Notes under the pieces: generated by a model
What the model was told of the DNA's origin: nothing
Seen by the model: only the letters and a program-made list of their open reading frames with translations
The model's database searches: none
Shown: one piece after another, positions 34,791 through 45,200 of the stretch
Layout of the letters: every line of letters begins with the position of its first letter
Numbering within the stretch: the stretch's first letter is position 1
Program-made: the position numbers and the translations under genes
Assembly (NCBI GenBank): GCA_050084515.1
Contig: CM114274.1
Span: 20,956,001 to 21,020,000 of the forward strand
Source: Blasia pusilla
Lineage: Eukaryota > Marchantiophyta > Marchantiopsida > Blasiales
Direction: 5' to 3'
Length of the DNA: 64,000 nt

Positions 34791-35662
34791 CAAATTAGTC
34801 AACTCTCCACAAAGTTGGTCTAATTCCTCTTAAGAAATTGAGTTTACTTCGGCACTAATATCACTTCCCTTCCTACCACTACTTGGCAGAGGAGATGAAT
34901 GATCAAGGAACCACCAATCACAAATGACAATGACATGTCATGGCAGAGGTTGGTTGGAATGGATAGAAGAACATTGGGAGGCAACCACAGTAGAGAAACC
35001 AAAGAAAGTGCTAAAAGACAAACATCAAGGCGAAAGTTTGGATGGAATAGATGAACCAACAATCAGGGAAGATTAAAGTTGTACTAGTGAGTGCTAAATG
35101 TTGTAGGGAAGGAACAGTCTGACTTGCAAACACACATACAAGAATTGGTGAAAGCTAAATATTTTGGGGAACAGGATGCCAAACACAAACAGGAGAATAG
35201 AGCATAACATTTCACAAGTCTACCTCAAGCATATAGCATTGGCCTTACATAATAGTTACCAAATAATTGTCGCACAATTGTGCAATGTGGAATGGCTGAG
35301 AACACTTGAGTCACAAAAAGATCCACTATCCAAAGAATGACCTATAAAAACTTACTTTGACCACATTTGCTCGAACTCTGAATAAATACGAGGACTGTAT
35401 GGAGTACTAAAACTGACCTACCAGCATGTGCTACTCACTCACAAGTGAGCAGAATTGGTACTGATAAAATATGTATTCAGAGGATAGAGATTAATACTTT
35501 CCACAGCTTTCCTCTCCGATCTACAAATATAGATGGCCCAGGGTGCATAGAGGGAAAGAAAAATGTCACCAGACCTTCTGTTCTAGATTGACCATATTCA
35601 TCATGAGACAATTCAAGTAGGTTGGAAATTTCAAGTTGAGTCAAATGCCCAAGCTAATCCTA

Positions 35663-36051
35663 CTACCACACCGCCAGAATCTCAAAAACTGCTATTGCTA
35701 TGAAAACCCAAAGAACTGATAAGCTCGGGTCCTTTGCAGCTGAGAAACTAGGAGGAGGTGCAGCTGGGGTTGAAGGACAAGCGAGTCCCTCAGGAGAATT
35801 GACATCTGTACAAAGATTTGCAAAGAAAGCTACTGTGTAGTTTCCTGCCAGATTCAGGTAGCTAAAGAAAATGTCGTTGCAATTATAATCCTTAACGTTG
35901 TTGAAGGCGGTCAGATTCAGACAAACAACCCTGGCGAAAGCCTCACAGCAGCTTTTTCTTGGGTAGTTCACATCAACTACATTTTTGTCCACATGAGGGC
36001 ATGCTGTCAAGATCGGTGTGAAGTTATAAAATTGATATTCAACAGGACATG
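35663..36051 (-). CDS. LORELEI-like (LLG) GPI-anchored protein, main exon
   Basis: The minus frame gives CPVEYQFYNFTPILTACPHV, then YPRKSCCEAFARVVC, then NDIFFSYLNLAGNY and FFANLCTD, then GLACPS. This is the eight-cysteine LORELEI/LLG module (all eight Cys present). A short Pro/Ser linker and a C-terminal hydrophobic segment (SVLWVFIAIAVFEILAVW) follow, fitting GPI-anchor addition. LLG proteins sit at the plasma membrane as chaperones and co-receptors of FERONIA-type receptor kinases binding RALF peptides. No signal peptide precedes the module. An in-frame TAA lies just before the first Met. A good acceptor (ttgctgcag) at 36052 indicates that this is a downstream exon and that exon 1 lies upstream, at higher coordinates. 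The stop codon ends at 35663. Confidence 0.88.
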
Positions 36052-37440
36052 CTGCAGCAATTAGCGACATCAGATATTAGGGTCAGCTTCACTTGCATGA
36101 CACAGAGGACAGCCTTCCCTGGACCATCAAAAATCACATTTAAAAGCTGGGGCATTGGTAGATTTTGCAAGCATCATAAAAAAAAGTCCAACAGCATCAT
36201 CGCCATCTTGTCACATCATCTAATAAAATTTCCGCGAAAGACGTTTCTAAGAGGAAGCTAGTCAAAATCAACTTAAGCTTCACTAATTGTTTCCTGTCCT
36301 ACTACAACCAGTTTAGCCGGGGTTTTTAGACCAAGTGAAAATCCTAGATCAGAATTCAACCAACCAAACTAAGAACATATAATTTGAGGGAGCAATTCTA
36401 GCTAGGACTTCAAATTCATAATATTAAGTGATTCAACATTCACTGCATGCATATATTAGCATTTTGGAGCCCCTGTTTTAAGCAATATGCTGGGAGTGAT
36501 AGCAGATGGATGGAAGCTTGCACTGACATTTGAGTGTTCAAGTTTTCTTCCTGGAAGTGCAGCCTTGTGACATAAGCCCTTATCAACAACTAACTGTCAA
36601 TTAGGACAAATTCTCAGTTCATTGGCCCTAAAAGGAAACAGGGGTTAGACAGAGATGTCTCCCTTAAACTCTAGTCATTCTTTGTTATCATGTCAACAAA
36701 GCCCAAGTGATGGAAAAAGGTTATTTGATTCTTTTGATTCACAGGTAAACCCTCTACAGCTGGGTTTTGTTCCTTCTAGATATTCAGACCCTTCCTCCAA
36801 CCAAGGCCCCAGTGTCTTCCAGTACAAAAAAAAAGTACACACTGAAATAAATGGAATCATTATCTGCAAACATCCAAAAATCTAAGGCTTTTGCTGGATG
36901 AGTAAGGCACAGTAATCACTCTGACAGCATTCCTTCAGCGACGGCGCACACATTTTTTATTAAAACATCAGACTCTCAAGAGACTTACGGAGTTGATTTT
37001 GAAGTAGCTGCCGACCTCCAGCCTTCAATGGAATATGCTTTCCCTCCAAGTCTTCGAAAACTGTCTCGACAAAAGAAAAGACTCAAACTACTTTTTCTCT
37101 TTTCCAAGAATTAAACAACACAATTTCTGTCCTTAGATTCAGGGATTATTGTCCAACCTTCTAAACAAAAATAAGCAACACTGAATCGGTGAGGAAAATG
37201 ACTCGTACAAGGTGTGAAGACTGTCACAAGTCCCACAGTCAACCAGCATGTAGAAAGATATCCAAGAGATAAAAATACAAATACGAAACAATCATTGCCC
37301 TGCGGAGTCAAGAATATATGAGAGAGAAAGATGTATGAATAAATGAAGTGATTTATTGTTCACAGGGACCCCAAACCGCCATGAAGTTTGCAGGGAGGAA
37401 GAGAATGAATGATATGATACACTGTGCCCGTGGACCCCAA
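36052..37440 (-). other. Probable LLG intron
   Basis: No coding sequence is recognised between the LLG acceptor and the LINE relic. A minus frame at 37311-37111 has a hydrophobic run (FVFVFLSLGYLSTCWLTVGL) but is a poor signal peptide and lacks context. A run of ga repeats lies at 37449-37469. Confidence 0.4.
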
Positions 37441-38640
37441 AGATCCATGGGACTGAGAGAGAGAGAGAGACTGTCCTCACTCATTAGTGCCTGTTATAGC
37501 CTTGCGATCGTAGACATAGACCCTGCACCCTGGTTGGAAGGTGCAACAGACCCGGATGGGTATTGAGAGGAAGACGTGAAGGAGGTACCATATGGAGGAG
37601 GGAGACACTCTCATATGTCGTGAGTGCTGACCATACAAAGTGTTGGTGCGGCGCTTCTAAGTGTCAACCAAGAAGCTCATTACAACACCATATACTTTAC
37701 CTGATTGGGATGCCCGCTACACATTACTTTCCAGTGCGGCAGCTTTGGGCGGACCTTTTTAACACATTCAGCACCCTAGTGAATGTGTTAACAGTTACAG
37801 TGTTACCAGCTAGGCAGTTTCAGCATATGCTCTTGCTCTGTGCAATATGAATTTTGTGCAGGAGACCAAGTTGGTGACTAGAAGTTTCATCCCCATCATC
37901 ACACAAGATGCAAGAGTTTAATTGTGTTCCCATCCTGCTCGTCTTGTGGTTCAAGAGGATTGTCCCCGTCCTGAACTTGAACTAAACCCGGGTTCCCGAG
38001 CAATGGGTGCACCACAAATAGTTCTTCAGTTCTGCTTGTTCAGGATATACAGTCAAGAGAGAGAGGTCAGAGATCTTCATGGCTTCCTCCATGCTGTTCT
38101 GCTGTGAGCGTTTGCCCACTGCTTTCGTAATGATATCCACAAATGGGAATCCATTGCCTCCAGCTGCATCTGCCATTTCAACTTGGCAATGTCTCGTCTA
38201 TCCTCCAGGGTTTCCACTTCAATTCTAATCTCACACCAACTCTGGCCATTCGTGAGGAAGCTGACATCACACCCGAAACGCCTTCAGCTGCACAGCTTCA
38301 AACCTGTCCCTTTGTTAGGTGTTGGCATCCCACACTGCCGTGCCATATTCCAGGGAGGGACGAATGGTAAGCAGAATGACAGCACTTTACTTCTAATGTG
38401 ATGTCCCGGAAGTGTAGGAAACTCGATAGTCCTTCTTCTTGTGACCTTTCTCAGTAGTCCTCTTAATGTGAGCATCCCAAATGCAGTGTTCTGAGAATTC
38501 AATGCCTAGATAGGTGTCTCTGGGCACTCGGGGGATCTCCTCTTAACCCCAGTACCAGTGTTGGTCTTGGTCCTCTACTTGCTATTCAATAGCATCTCAC
38601 CGCACTTCATCTCTAGGAGTTTCTCCACCATAGGCATCAG
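37440..38640 (-). mobile_element. LINE 3' relic
   Basis: On the minus strand this carries VDIITKAVGKRSQ followed by EEAMKISDLSLLTVYPEQAELKNYL, nearly the same as 62240-62360 of the plus-strand LINE. Upstream (38340-38220) is the LEYGxAVWD-type region and downstream (37690-37580) the conserved 3' UTR (ttggttgacacttag and gtcagcactca). Frames are broken. It lies within the proposed LLG intron. Confidence 0.8.
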
Positions 38641-38649
38641 CAAACATGA

Positions 38650-38795
38650 GGGCAACAACAGAGCTGTTGCCGGACAGAGAGACAGAGAGACAGATAGACA
38701 GAGGGTACTCATTACGTAGTGCCTGTCGTAGCCTAACGACCATAAACCCCGTCTACTTTACCTGATTGGGATCCCCAATAGACATTACTTACCAG
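38650..38795 (-). mobile_element. Second LINE 3'-end fragment
   Basis: On the minus strand gtaagtaatgtctattgggg, then atcaggtaaagtagac, repeats the 3' UTR segment found at 62632-62670. It is followed by the tail also seen at 37.5 and 34.7 kb (tatggtcgttaggctacgacagg). It is a separate copy from the relic next to it because the same UTR segment occurs in both. Confidence 0.65.
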
Positions 38796-38803
38796 TGCAG
38801 CAC

Positions 38804-38805
<2 letters not shown>

Positions 38806-38849
<44 letters not shown>
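38806..38849. repeat. (GA)n microsatellite
   Basis: About 20 GA dinucleotides in near-perfect series on the plus strand. It is translated in the minus frame as Leu-Ser repeats, which are therefore not meaningful protein. Confidence 0.95.
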
Positions 38850-38940
38850 TAATACTTCCACAGGAGAAATGCGGCAATGAGCTCCACACTAAAAGCACGA
38901 AGACGAAGATGAAAACAGATTCCGCTTTGATTCGCTCCAT
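38850..38940 (-). CDS. Signal-peptide exon, candidate exon 1 of the LLG gene
   Basis: The ATG at 38940 opens MERIKAESVFIFVFVLLVW followed by SSLPHFSCGS: a basic start, a strong hydrophobic core and a small-residue cleavage area. The frame then runs into the CT microsatellite. No long ORF follows, so it should splice onward. The next exon on this strand lacking a signal peptide is the LLG module 2.8 kb downstream, which needs exactly this. Phase 1 joining needs an exon ending one base into a codon. Weak GT donors exist (for example at the GGAAGTATT segment) but none is canonical. The link is inferred. Confidence 0.45.
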
Positions 38941-41589
38941 GTTTGAAACAATTTCTCCCAGAGAAATCAAAGGTGCCAATTTCACCTCACTACACCTGGT
39001 CCTTGAGCAAAGAATGTCGATTTCCTCGCTGGTCTGCTCTTTTCTTTCTTTACAGTGAGCCCATTAACATACTCTATCTCTCACTCCTACTCTGTGTCTC
39101 CTCCAGACACTTGAGATCTCAGCTTCACAAGATGCCTTCTAATGCTATCCTGATCCCGACCATGGATGAGGAAATATCGCCCGCTGAGTACCCTTGACCT
39201 ACACGAGCTCCCTCATGCGTCAATCCTGCTTCCTACTCATAGATAAATGTCGCTGCAAATCCACCTATCCCTTACACACCATGCCACTAACCGAGCACCC
39301 TGTTTCCGTCTTAGCTTGAGCAGAGGAATGAATCGGTCCATGCATTTCCTGGAAATTTCCAGCTCCAAGCAGCTCGCATGCGGCTTACGCAAACCCCAGA
39401 TACACTTTGTGCAGCCTGGCAACGCCTCCGACGGCGAAAGGGTTGCGCGTCGCTGCCGAGGAATTCCCGGGGTTGCTAGCCAAGGAAGACCGTGTCTGCC
39501 AGGCATTGTAAACAAAACCCTGTCACAGTAGTTCCTTGGGTGACTGGTATTGTCTGTACTACTCTGTAGAGCAAATCCTGTCCCGTTCACGTGGACATCT
39601 GTCGCATAAACGTTTCCACACCAGGGTCCGGGGAGTTTCTATTGTAGGGAGCGAGTTTCCATAGCGTTGTAGCGTGCCCAGGCTAATGGGCTCACGCTGT
39701 GGGAGACACCGGCGCTAGATGCCCACTTAGTAGTAATCATAGTTTTCTTGTTGTTGCTGATATTGTCTCTGCTGTTGGTGAGTTTCGTCGTTAGGGGGGG
39801 AATGCCCCCTTCTTCCTTTTCTGGTCTTGTTGTGGCCTCCAGGTTTTGGCTTTTTGAGTCCCCCTCTTTTGTACTTCCGATGGATTTTCCATCACTCATT
39901 TTTATCGAAGTGCATCTTTACCCCTTTTTCGTGACAACCGGTACATTATGGGTCTGTACAAACCCGAGCGGAAAGTTTCAAAGTTTTCTTCATTCCAGCC
40001 GGCTAAACAGATACGAATACAAAGGACAACCTCCCTAAACCCTCGGTTTTTGGCCGGTAACTGACGACATGACTACCGGCCAGCTCAACACGTAACCCGG
40101 TTCTCCCCGGACATTGTTCCACACCTTCACAACCATTAAACGGGGGACCATGTGGGGGTCCGTTTAAACTGAACGGTGATAAGTACCAAAAGTAATAAGT
40201 GGCGCCTATATCTTTTTCTCCAAAAGAATCTATGCGATCAAAAGAGGACGGGGTTTAAGGCCGGAGGTTTAGGGTCTCTCACATGACACGTGTTCCTCAA
40301 CAGAAGCTCACCAGGTGACACATGTGCCCTCACAGGAGTCCAAGAGGACAACATATGTCATTTACTGATAAGTTGTCCATTGATCGAATCTTGGGGTTAC
40401 ATGACCAATCTGCTCACTGCTCACCGAGCTTTACATGTGTTTGCACGGCTACATTGAAGTAAAGGATTGGATATTCATTCAACATCGTAAGGTCTATTTT
40501 TCCGCAACCTTTCTTTGGTCGGCACTCTTGCCGCTCTCCTTCAGCTTTTCTGAATCTCGAAACCTGCAAAAGAGACACAGTGTGTGGTAAGTAAAAGGTA
40601 ACTTACAGCTTTCTTCATTGTACAAAGTTCTGCAGAAGGAAGGTGAGATATGACTCTAAGGAGTACAACTATGAAGTCGACACAAGCCAAGGGAAAGAAA
40701 GGGACTCACCCCTGTAGCTCTAAAAACTTCTATGGAGTTAAGCTGCGGATACTACACCTTCAGATAGACCATCGTGGTCTCCGATTTCACAGAACGAGTT
40801 GATAAAGTTGTAGTCGAGTCTGAAAGTTGCAAGCAAGGTCAATCCAAAATGGGGGACTATGCTGGGTTGTGATAGCGAGGTAGGTTTTGGGGATGCAAAA
40901 TGGGATTCTCTTCCCTCCTAAGTACCTCATCCCTAGACACGGCGGGATAGCAGCCAAAAGCAAGGCCAAAAGATCCCAGAGTTTAGCAACCAGACGTGGT
41001 TGAGCAGACTGACCATGGTATGTGAGTTACATGGTTAGTCCAGTTAGGTAGTGGGACTTGGTATTTCGCAAGCCTAGTGGATTTCGCAACGGGAGTTTGT
41101 CAATCATTGTGAATCATTGGGGGCCGACTCGGTAGTACTTGATTGACATTGGGCGCGAGAGTTACGATGGAGACACAAGCGCTGATGTTGACGGGAGGTT
41201 CAACATGCTGTTTGAGGAGAGTCTTTTGCCGCACCACATGGAGGAGTCAGTGCTGAAGTGTAGTAGATTGGCGGGCGTATTCAGGTTATCCATTTGAGTC
41301 CCTTTACCCGCACTTGTCACGTGTCATTGAGGGTACTGGGTATCAAGTAGTAGGTGGTGCTAGATGGGTATAGTGATGTGACGAGTGTAGACTCCTTTCA
41401 TGTGTAGCATGTTTGTGGAGATAGGGCGGTTGTCTGCGTAGGGGTTGCGTGTATGCCCCAAAAGTATGTTTGTGATTTGGGCGAGTTAGTTCAAGAGACT
41501 CATGGTGAGCCCGAGTGTTGAGTGTGCGTGAGGCTCGATATGTCGTCACGAGATTACCATTAGCATAGGTGAGCTAGTGAGGCAGGGTT
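38941..41589. other. Unassigned region, possible LLG promoter and decayed repeats
   Basis: The first few hundred bases would be the LLG upstream region if exon 1 is right. Minus frame 39590-39237 has no domain I recognise. From about 41000 the style (gtgg and gtag-rich plus strand) resembles the gypsy leaders, and it runs into the gag relic at 41590. Nothing else is supported. Confidence 0.4.
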
Positions 41590-41985
41590 GTCATCACGAC
41601 ATTCTTCCATGGTTTGGAAGAACATGGTAGTGCGAGCAGTGGTAGTGGGTTCACACGGAGTGGCCTGAGGTATCGAGGGATTCCTAGTGAGGATCCACCC
41701 CGACTCCCATCCGTGGTTGGATTGTTATCACTAGATAGGGGGTTTGGTGATGAGATCGTAGACGGGGACAGTGATAAGGAGAGACAGATGAACGACATCG
41801 GCTACAGGGCCATGCGTCATTTCTTGGGTGCGGTAGGCATCATAGACCTTGATGATTTCATCAAGAAGTTGGACATACACATGATGCAACTTCCAAGACA
41901 TGAGCCCCTGCGCAATTCAACCCTTTTATGGCATGGAAGGGTTTATTCTCTTGTGCAGTCTTAGTGTACATGCATGAGTTCATTT
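41590..41985 (+). pseudogene. Ty3/gypsy gag N-terminal fragment, plus strand
   Basis: The frame has GSGFTRSGLRYRGIP, HFLGAVGIIDLDDFIKKLD and PLRNSTLLWHGRVYSL, collinear with gag of copies A, B and D but from a diverged subfamily. After a stop the alignment continues to a YMHEFI stretch at 41985. The copy E terminal repeat interrupts it there, so this gag was the target of E or of its terminal repeat. Confidence 0.75.
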
Positions 41986-41988
41986 TTT

Positions 41989-42590
41989 TGTCGTGCGCAT
42001 ACACATCGCTACATAACATACATCGTTGTCACCGAGCACACACATAAACACGCACGATCCCATGCTAACTCATGGCATCCAAACAACGAGACAAGAAGTA
42101 ACAAAAGCCTTCCATGCCATAAAAAGATCCAATCTCTCTCACAACATCATAGTTCTCACATGTGTGCACTCTCACATGTCTCTCTCAATGTCAAGCCAAA
42201 CCCACTCTCCTAATGAGAGGCTTGGGTTACACTCACAAGGCAAGGGACCATAGCTTTGCTGCCTCGTGCCAAGAGGTTCAACAAAGAGAGAATGAGCTCT
42301 CAAGCTCTCTCTCCTTGAGGTATACCCCTCCCCTCTCCCAAGCTCTCTCCATGGTAACCTATGTTGCCAAGTCACCTCCTTGGCTCTTGACCTGATGTAG
42401 GAGATCAAGGGCCACTTACCAAAAATAAAAAGTTGATCATATACTCAAAATGAGTCGAAACAAAGGGAAAACCTGCTCTCTCAAATTTCCCGGGGCCTCA
42501 ACACGTCATCCTCAACCTACAGAGCCTGTCCTCCACTACTCACAAAGTCGCTCTACTAGATCTCACGGATCTATCCTAAAAGATATGACA
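41989..42590 (-). repeat. Copy E complete terminal repeat (X-Y)
   Basis: Minus-strand termini are TGTCATATC at 42590 and GCGCACGACA at 41989, a TGTCA/TGACA-type pair typical of LTR ends. It matches copy C block X (27863-28548) and the solo LTR at 46260-46912 over its length. A TATA-like ggtatac lies near 42319 in the minus reading. The left flank is gag of another element and the right flank is 2 bp and then block Y. Confidence 0.78.
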
Positions 42591-42592
42591 AC

Positions 42593-42730
42593 TGTCATGC
42601 GCATACACATCGCTACACAACATACATCGTTGTCACCGAACACACACACAAACACACACGATCCCATGCTAACTCATGGCATCCAAAAAATGAGACAAGA
42701 AGTACCAAAATATCTCCAATCGCCCCCCTA
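42593..42730 (-). repeat. Copy E purine tract and block Y
   Basis: On the minus strand a tract ctaggggggcg (42730-42721) is followed at once by ttggagatattttggtac and about 128 bases ending ATGCGCATGACA at 42593. This equals the final part of the X-Y repeat. Two bases (42591-42592) separate it from the next TGTCA start. Copy D shows the same tract-Y-2 bp-X-Y order. Confidence 0.78.
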
Positions 42731-44055
42731 GGTGGTGGTTAGGTCCCTCTAACTCGTGATAGCCATCTATCCCTACCTACCATGACATACATCTCATGGA
42801 CGCTAAGAGTAAGAAGGTCGGGTGCTCATATGGCCCCATCGTTAGTCGCCTTCTGGTCATCCATGTCATAGACACAAGTCGGAATGTAGAACTACCTACT
42901 CTATGTACATCTGGGACACATCCATCGTCCCTGAGGAACCCTAGTGAGAGGTGGCATCAAACATATCATATGCTATCCTCTCAAATACCCATCACATACT
43001 AGCATAGTGGCTGCACCACGGGCGGAACCACAAATGATACACCGCAAGCCTGAAAGAACTATTGCTAAGCTCAGATAAATTGTATCATCAATTTTCGGAA
43101 GATGACATGGTGCACAATTACGCTTATGGTCCTTCCAAACCATACCATTGCGTCCCTCCAATAAGAGAACACCGATGCCTAAACCTCACGCACTCTTAGG
43201 ATGGTGCGTCCTGCAGTCACATCCAATGTCGTGGCTGCCGTCTGTTGTAAGTAGACATAGTCTCCCTGATGAAACCTCCGGATAGTAGGTTGATAACCAC
43301 CTCCCTGAATAGTCCCATACCTCAACGTATCCCGATGTTGCGCAATGGCCAAGTTCTCAAACGCCATGGACATCACTCTCCAAAACAACTCTGCCCTCTG
43401 AGAACATGCTCGCATTCATACATCAGGTTCATCAAGGTTCAACACCTCACCAACATCTCGACAAATGGCCGTAGGAAAATCTGGCTCTCGACCATACAAA
43501 AGCAAGTACGGTGAGAAAGACGCTAAGGATGCCTGCCTGTTGAATCTGTATCCCATCGCCAACCACGACAACTAGAGGTCCCAATCTCCTAGGTGACCTC
43601 TCTACAAGCCATACTTGCATAATCGTCTCTTCACCGTCTACACAACCCTCTCCGCTAGTCCATCCGCCTCAGGATGATCTCGCAAAGTGGTGCGGTGGTC
43701 GATCAGTGCCTGATCATACAAGGCCTAAAACTCCATGCAAAACTCTGTACTCTGGTCTATCAACACCTCAGCTGGTTCGCCGTAATGACTCAGCACTCGA
43801 TCTAGGAAGGCATACGCTACTCCCTCACTCGCTTTGTCAAGCAAAGCAACCAACTCTATCCACTTCAAGAAGTGCTCGACCATCACCAACACATAATGAC
43901 CATAGGGCTCCGTCAAAGGCAAAGGTCCTGCAAAATCCAAACTCCATCTATAACCTAAACCTATGATCGGAAGTGGATGCAACTGTGGAGTCGGAGCATT
44001 GAACGATGCTCAGACTCGATCACACACCATGCATCTGGCAACAAACTGCTGAACG
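42731..44055 (-). pseudogene. Copy E integrase and PHD finger (5'-truncated element)
   Basis: It begins within the integrase zinc finger (VQQFVARCMVCDRV) next to the terminal repeat of copy D. The core follows: LDFAGPLPL, VLVMVEHFLKWIELVALLDK, an Asp segment VLIDQSTEF, and HPEADGLAERVV. Then the tail GGGYQPTIRRFHQGDYVYLQQ and VWKDHKRNCAPCHLPK. The PHD finger near 43075-42975 reads CIICGSA, MLVCDG(Y)LRGWHMRC, with one zinc Cys changed to Tyr. At least five stops replace Gln, Trp or Arg codons (TAG for CAG, TAG for TGG, TGA for CGA). Everything upstream of the zinc finger is missing. Confidence 0.85.
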
Positions 44056-44668
44056 TGTCGTGCGCATACATATTGATACACAACATACATCGTTGGTCAC
44101 ATCTACACCACACAACACCGATCTTCCCCACACACGGGTCGATCCATAAATGTACAAAAATAAACTCAAACATATACATAGAGATCACACAACAAAAATA
44201 AAGAGTAGTAAAAATGGCAGAGCTGGCCTAAAACTCCACTCCTCAATCTACATCGGCATATCGAGCCTCGTCCATCTTGTGCTATCAAGGAATCCAGAGG
44301 CTAGCACCCTAGTCCTATCTCACACACATACAAGGGAGGTGCTCCAACGGCCCAATATGAGAAAGATGGCTCAAGAAAGCCATCTTCCTCTCTTATATAG
44401 GGGAAGAGCCTTTTGGCTCTTCCCCTAAAATAGCCCTCTCTTTGGTAACCTACGCGCACAGGTTACCAAGGGCGGGTGACCTGGTCAACAAGTCACCCGA
44501 CTGTGAAAGACCTCAACATGAAAGTTGTCAAAAACAACATTCCTCACATAATGGACCTATCCTCAACCTCATCCGACACCGTGGGACAAAATTACACTCA
44601 AGATAGTACGTTGGCTCCTACTCCCTATCCACGATAGATCTCGGCCTATCAGCTACTCAGATGTGATA
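44056..44668 (-). repeat. Copy D complete terminal repeat (X-Y) with hairpin-rich promoter
   Basis: Minus-strand ends are TATCACATC at 44668 (a G-to-A change from TGTCA) and GCGCACGACA at 44056. A TATA box (tatataagagagg on the minus strand, near 44398-44388) marks the promoter. Four perfect inverted repeats with 8 to 13 bp arms lie in 44363-44499, one directly upstream of the TATA box. The region should initiate the element transcript. It is diverged from the C/E repeat except at the ends. Confidence 0.75.
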
Positions 44669-44670
44669 GC

Positions 44671-44817
44671 TGTCGTGCGCATACATATTGCTATACAACA
44701 TACATTGTTGGTCACATCTACACCACACAACACCGATCATCCCCACACACGGGTCGATCCACAAATGTATAAAAATTAACTCATACGTATACATGGAGGT
44801 TACATAACCGCCCCCCT
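44671..44817 (-). repeat. Copy D purine tract and block Y (137 bp)
   Basis: The tract gttaggggggcgg (44817-44808 region, minus strand) is followed directly by ttatgtaacctcc and 137 bases ending GCGCACGACA at 44671. These align with the last 137 or so bases of the X-Y repeat at 44056. Two bases (gc on the minus strand) lie before the next repeat start. Confidence 0.78.
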
Positions 44818-44884
44818 AACTGGCAGTTGGATCCCCCCAACTCCAGATAGAAAATATCACATCTCTCTGACATGACCTACTACC

Positions 44885-45200
44885 CTATACATATCTCGGA
44901 CACATCCATCGTCCCCTCGGAACCACATCAAGAGGAGGGGGTCGACATGACATATGCCACCCTCGAGAACAACCATCACATACCAACATGGTGGCTGCAT
45001 CCCTCGCGGATCCGCACAACATACACCTCAAGCATGTACGTACCACTACCAAACTCGCATCCACCGTCCCATCTACATTCGGAAGATGACATGGCGCACA
45101 ATTGTGCACATGATCCTTCCAAACCATACCATCCCGTCCCTCCAACATGAGGACTCCGGTCGGTAATACCTCGCGCACACGTAGGATTGTGAGCCGTGTA
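44885..45200 (-). pseudogene. Copy D integrase-fused PHD finger
   Basis: The frame runs RVREVLPTGVLMLEGRDG, VWKDHVHNCAPCHLPN, then a PHD finger: CMLCGSARDAATMLVCDGC, then RGWHMSC, then GRWMCPRYV. The Cys-x2-Cys, Cys-x2-Cys, Trp-His-x2-Cys, Trp-x-Cys-Pro spacing is the standard Cys4-His-Cys3 PHD pattern. The last ligand is Tyr instead of Cys. PHD fingers of this kind read methylated or unmodified H3 tails. In chromoviruses a chromodomain occupies this place after integrase. No stop separates it from the GPY/F-like tail in this frame, so it was part of the integrase polypeptide. Confidence 0.82.

Noticed and set aside
38785-38985. Minus-strand protein with a Leu-Ser repeat tail
   Set aside because: The Leu-Ser part is translation of the GA/CT microsatellite, and the frame 5' of 38940 has no ATG. 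Only the 38940-38850 part is kept as a candidate exon.
39237-39590. Minus-strand ORF of 117 codons upstream of the signal-peptide exon
   Set aside because: No domain, no signal peptide, and a shadow ORF on the other strand. No support for a gene.
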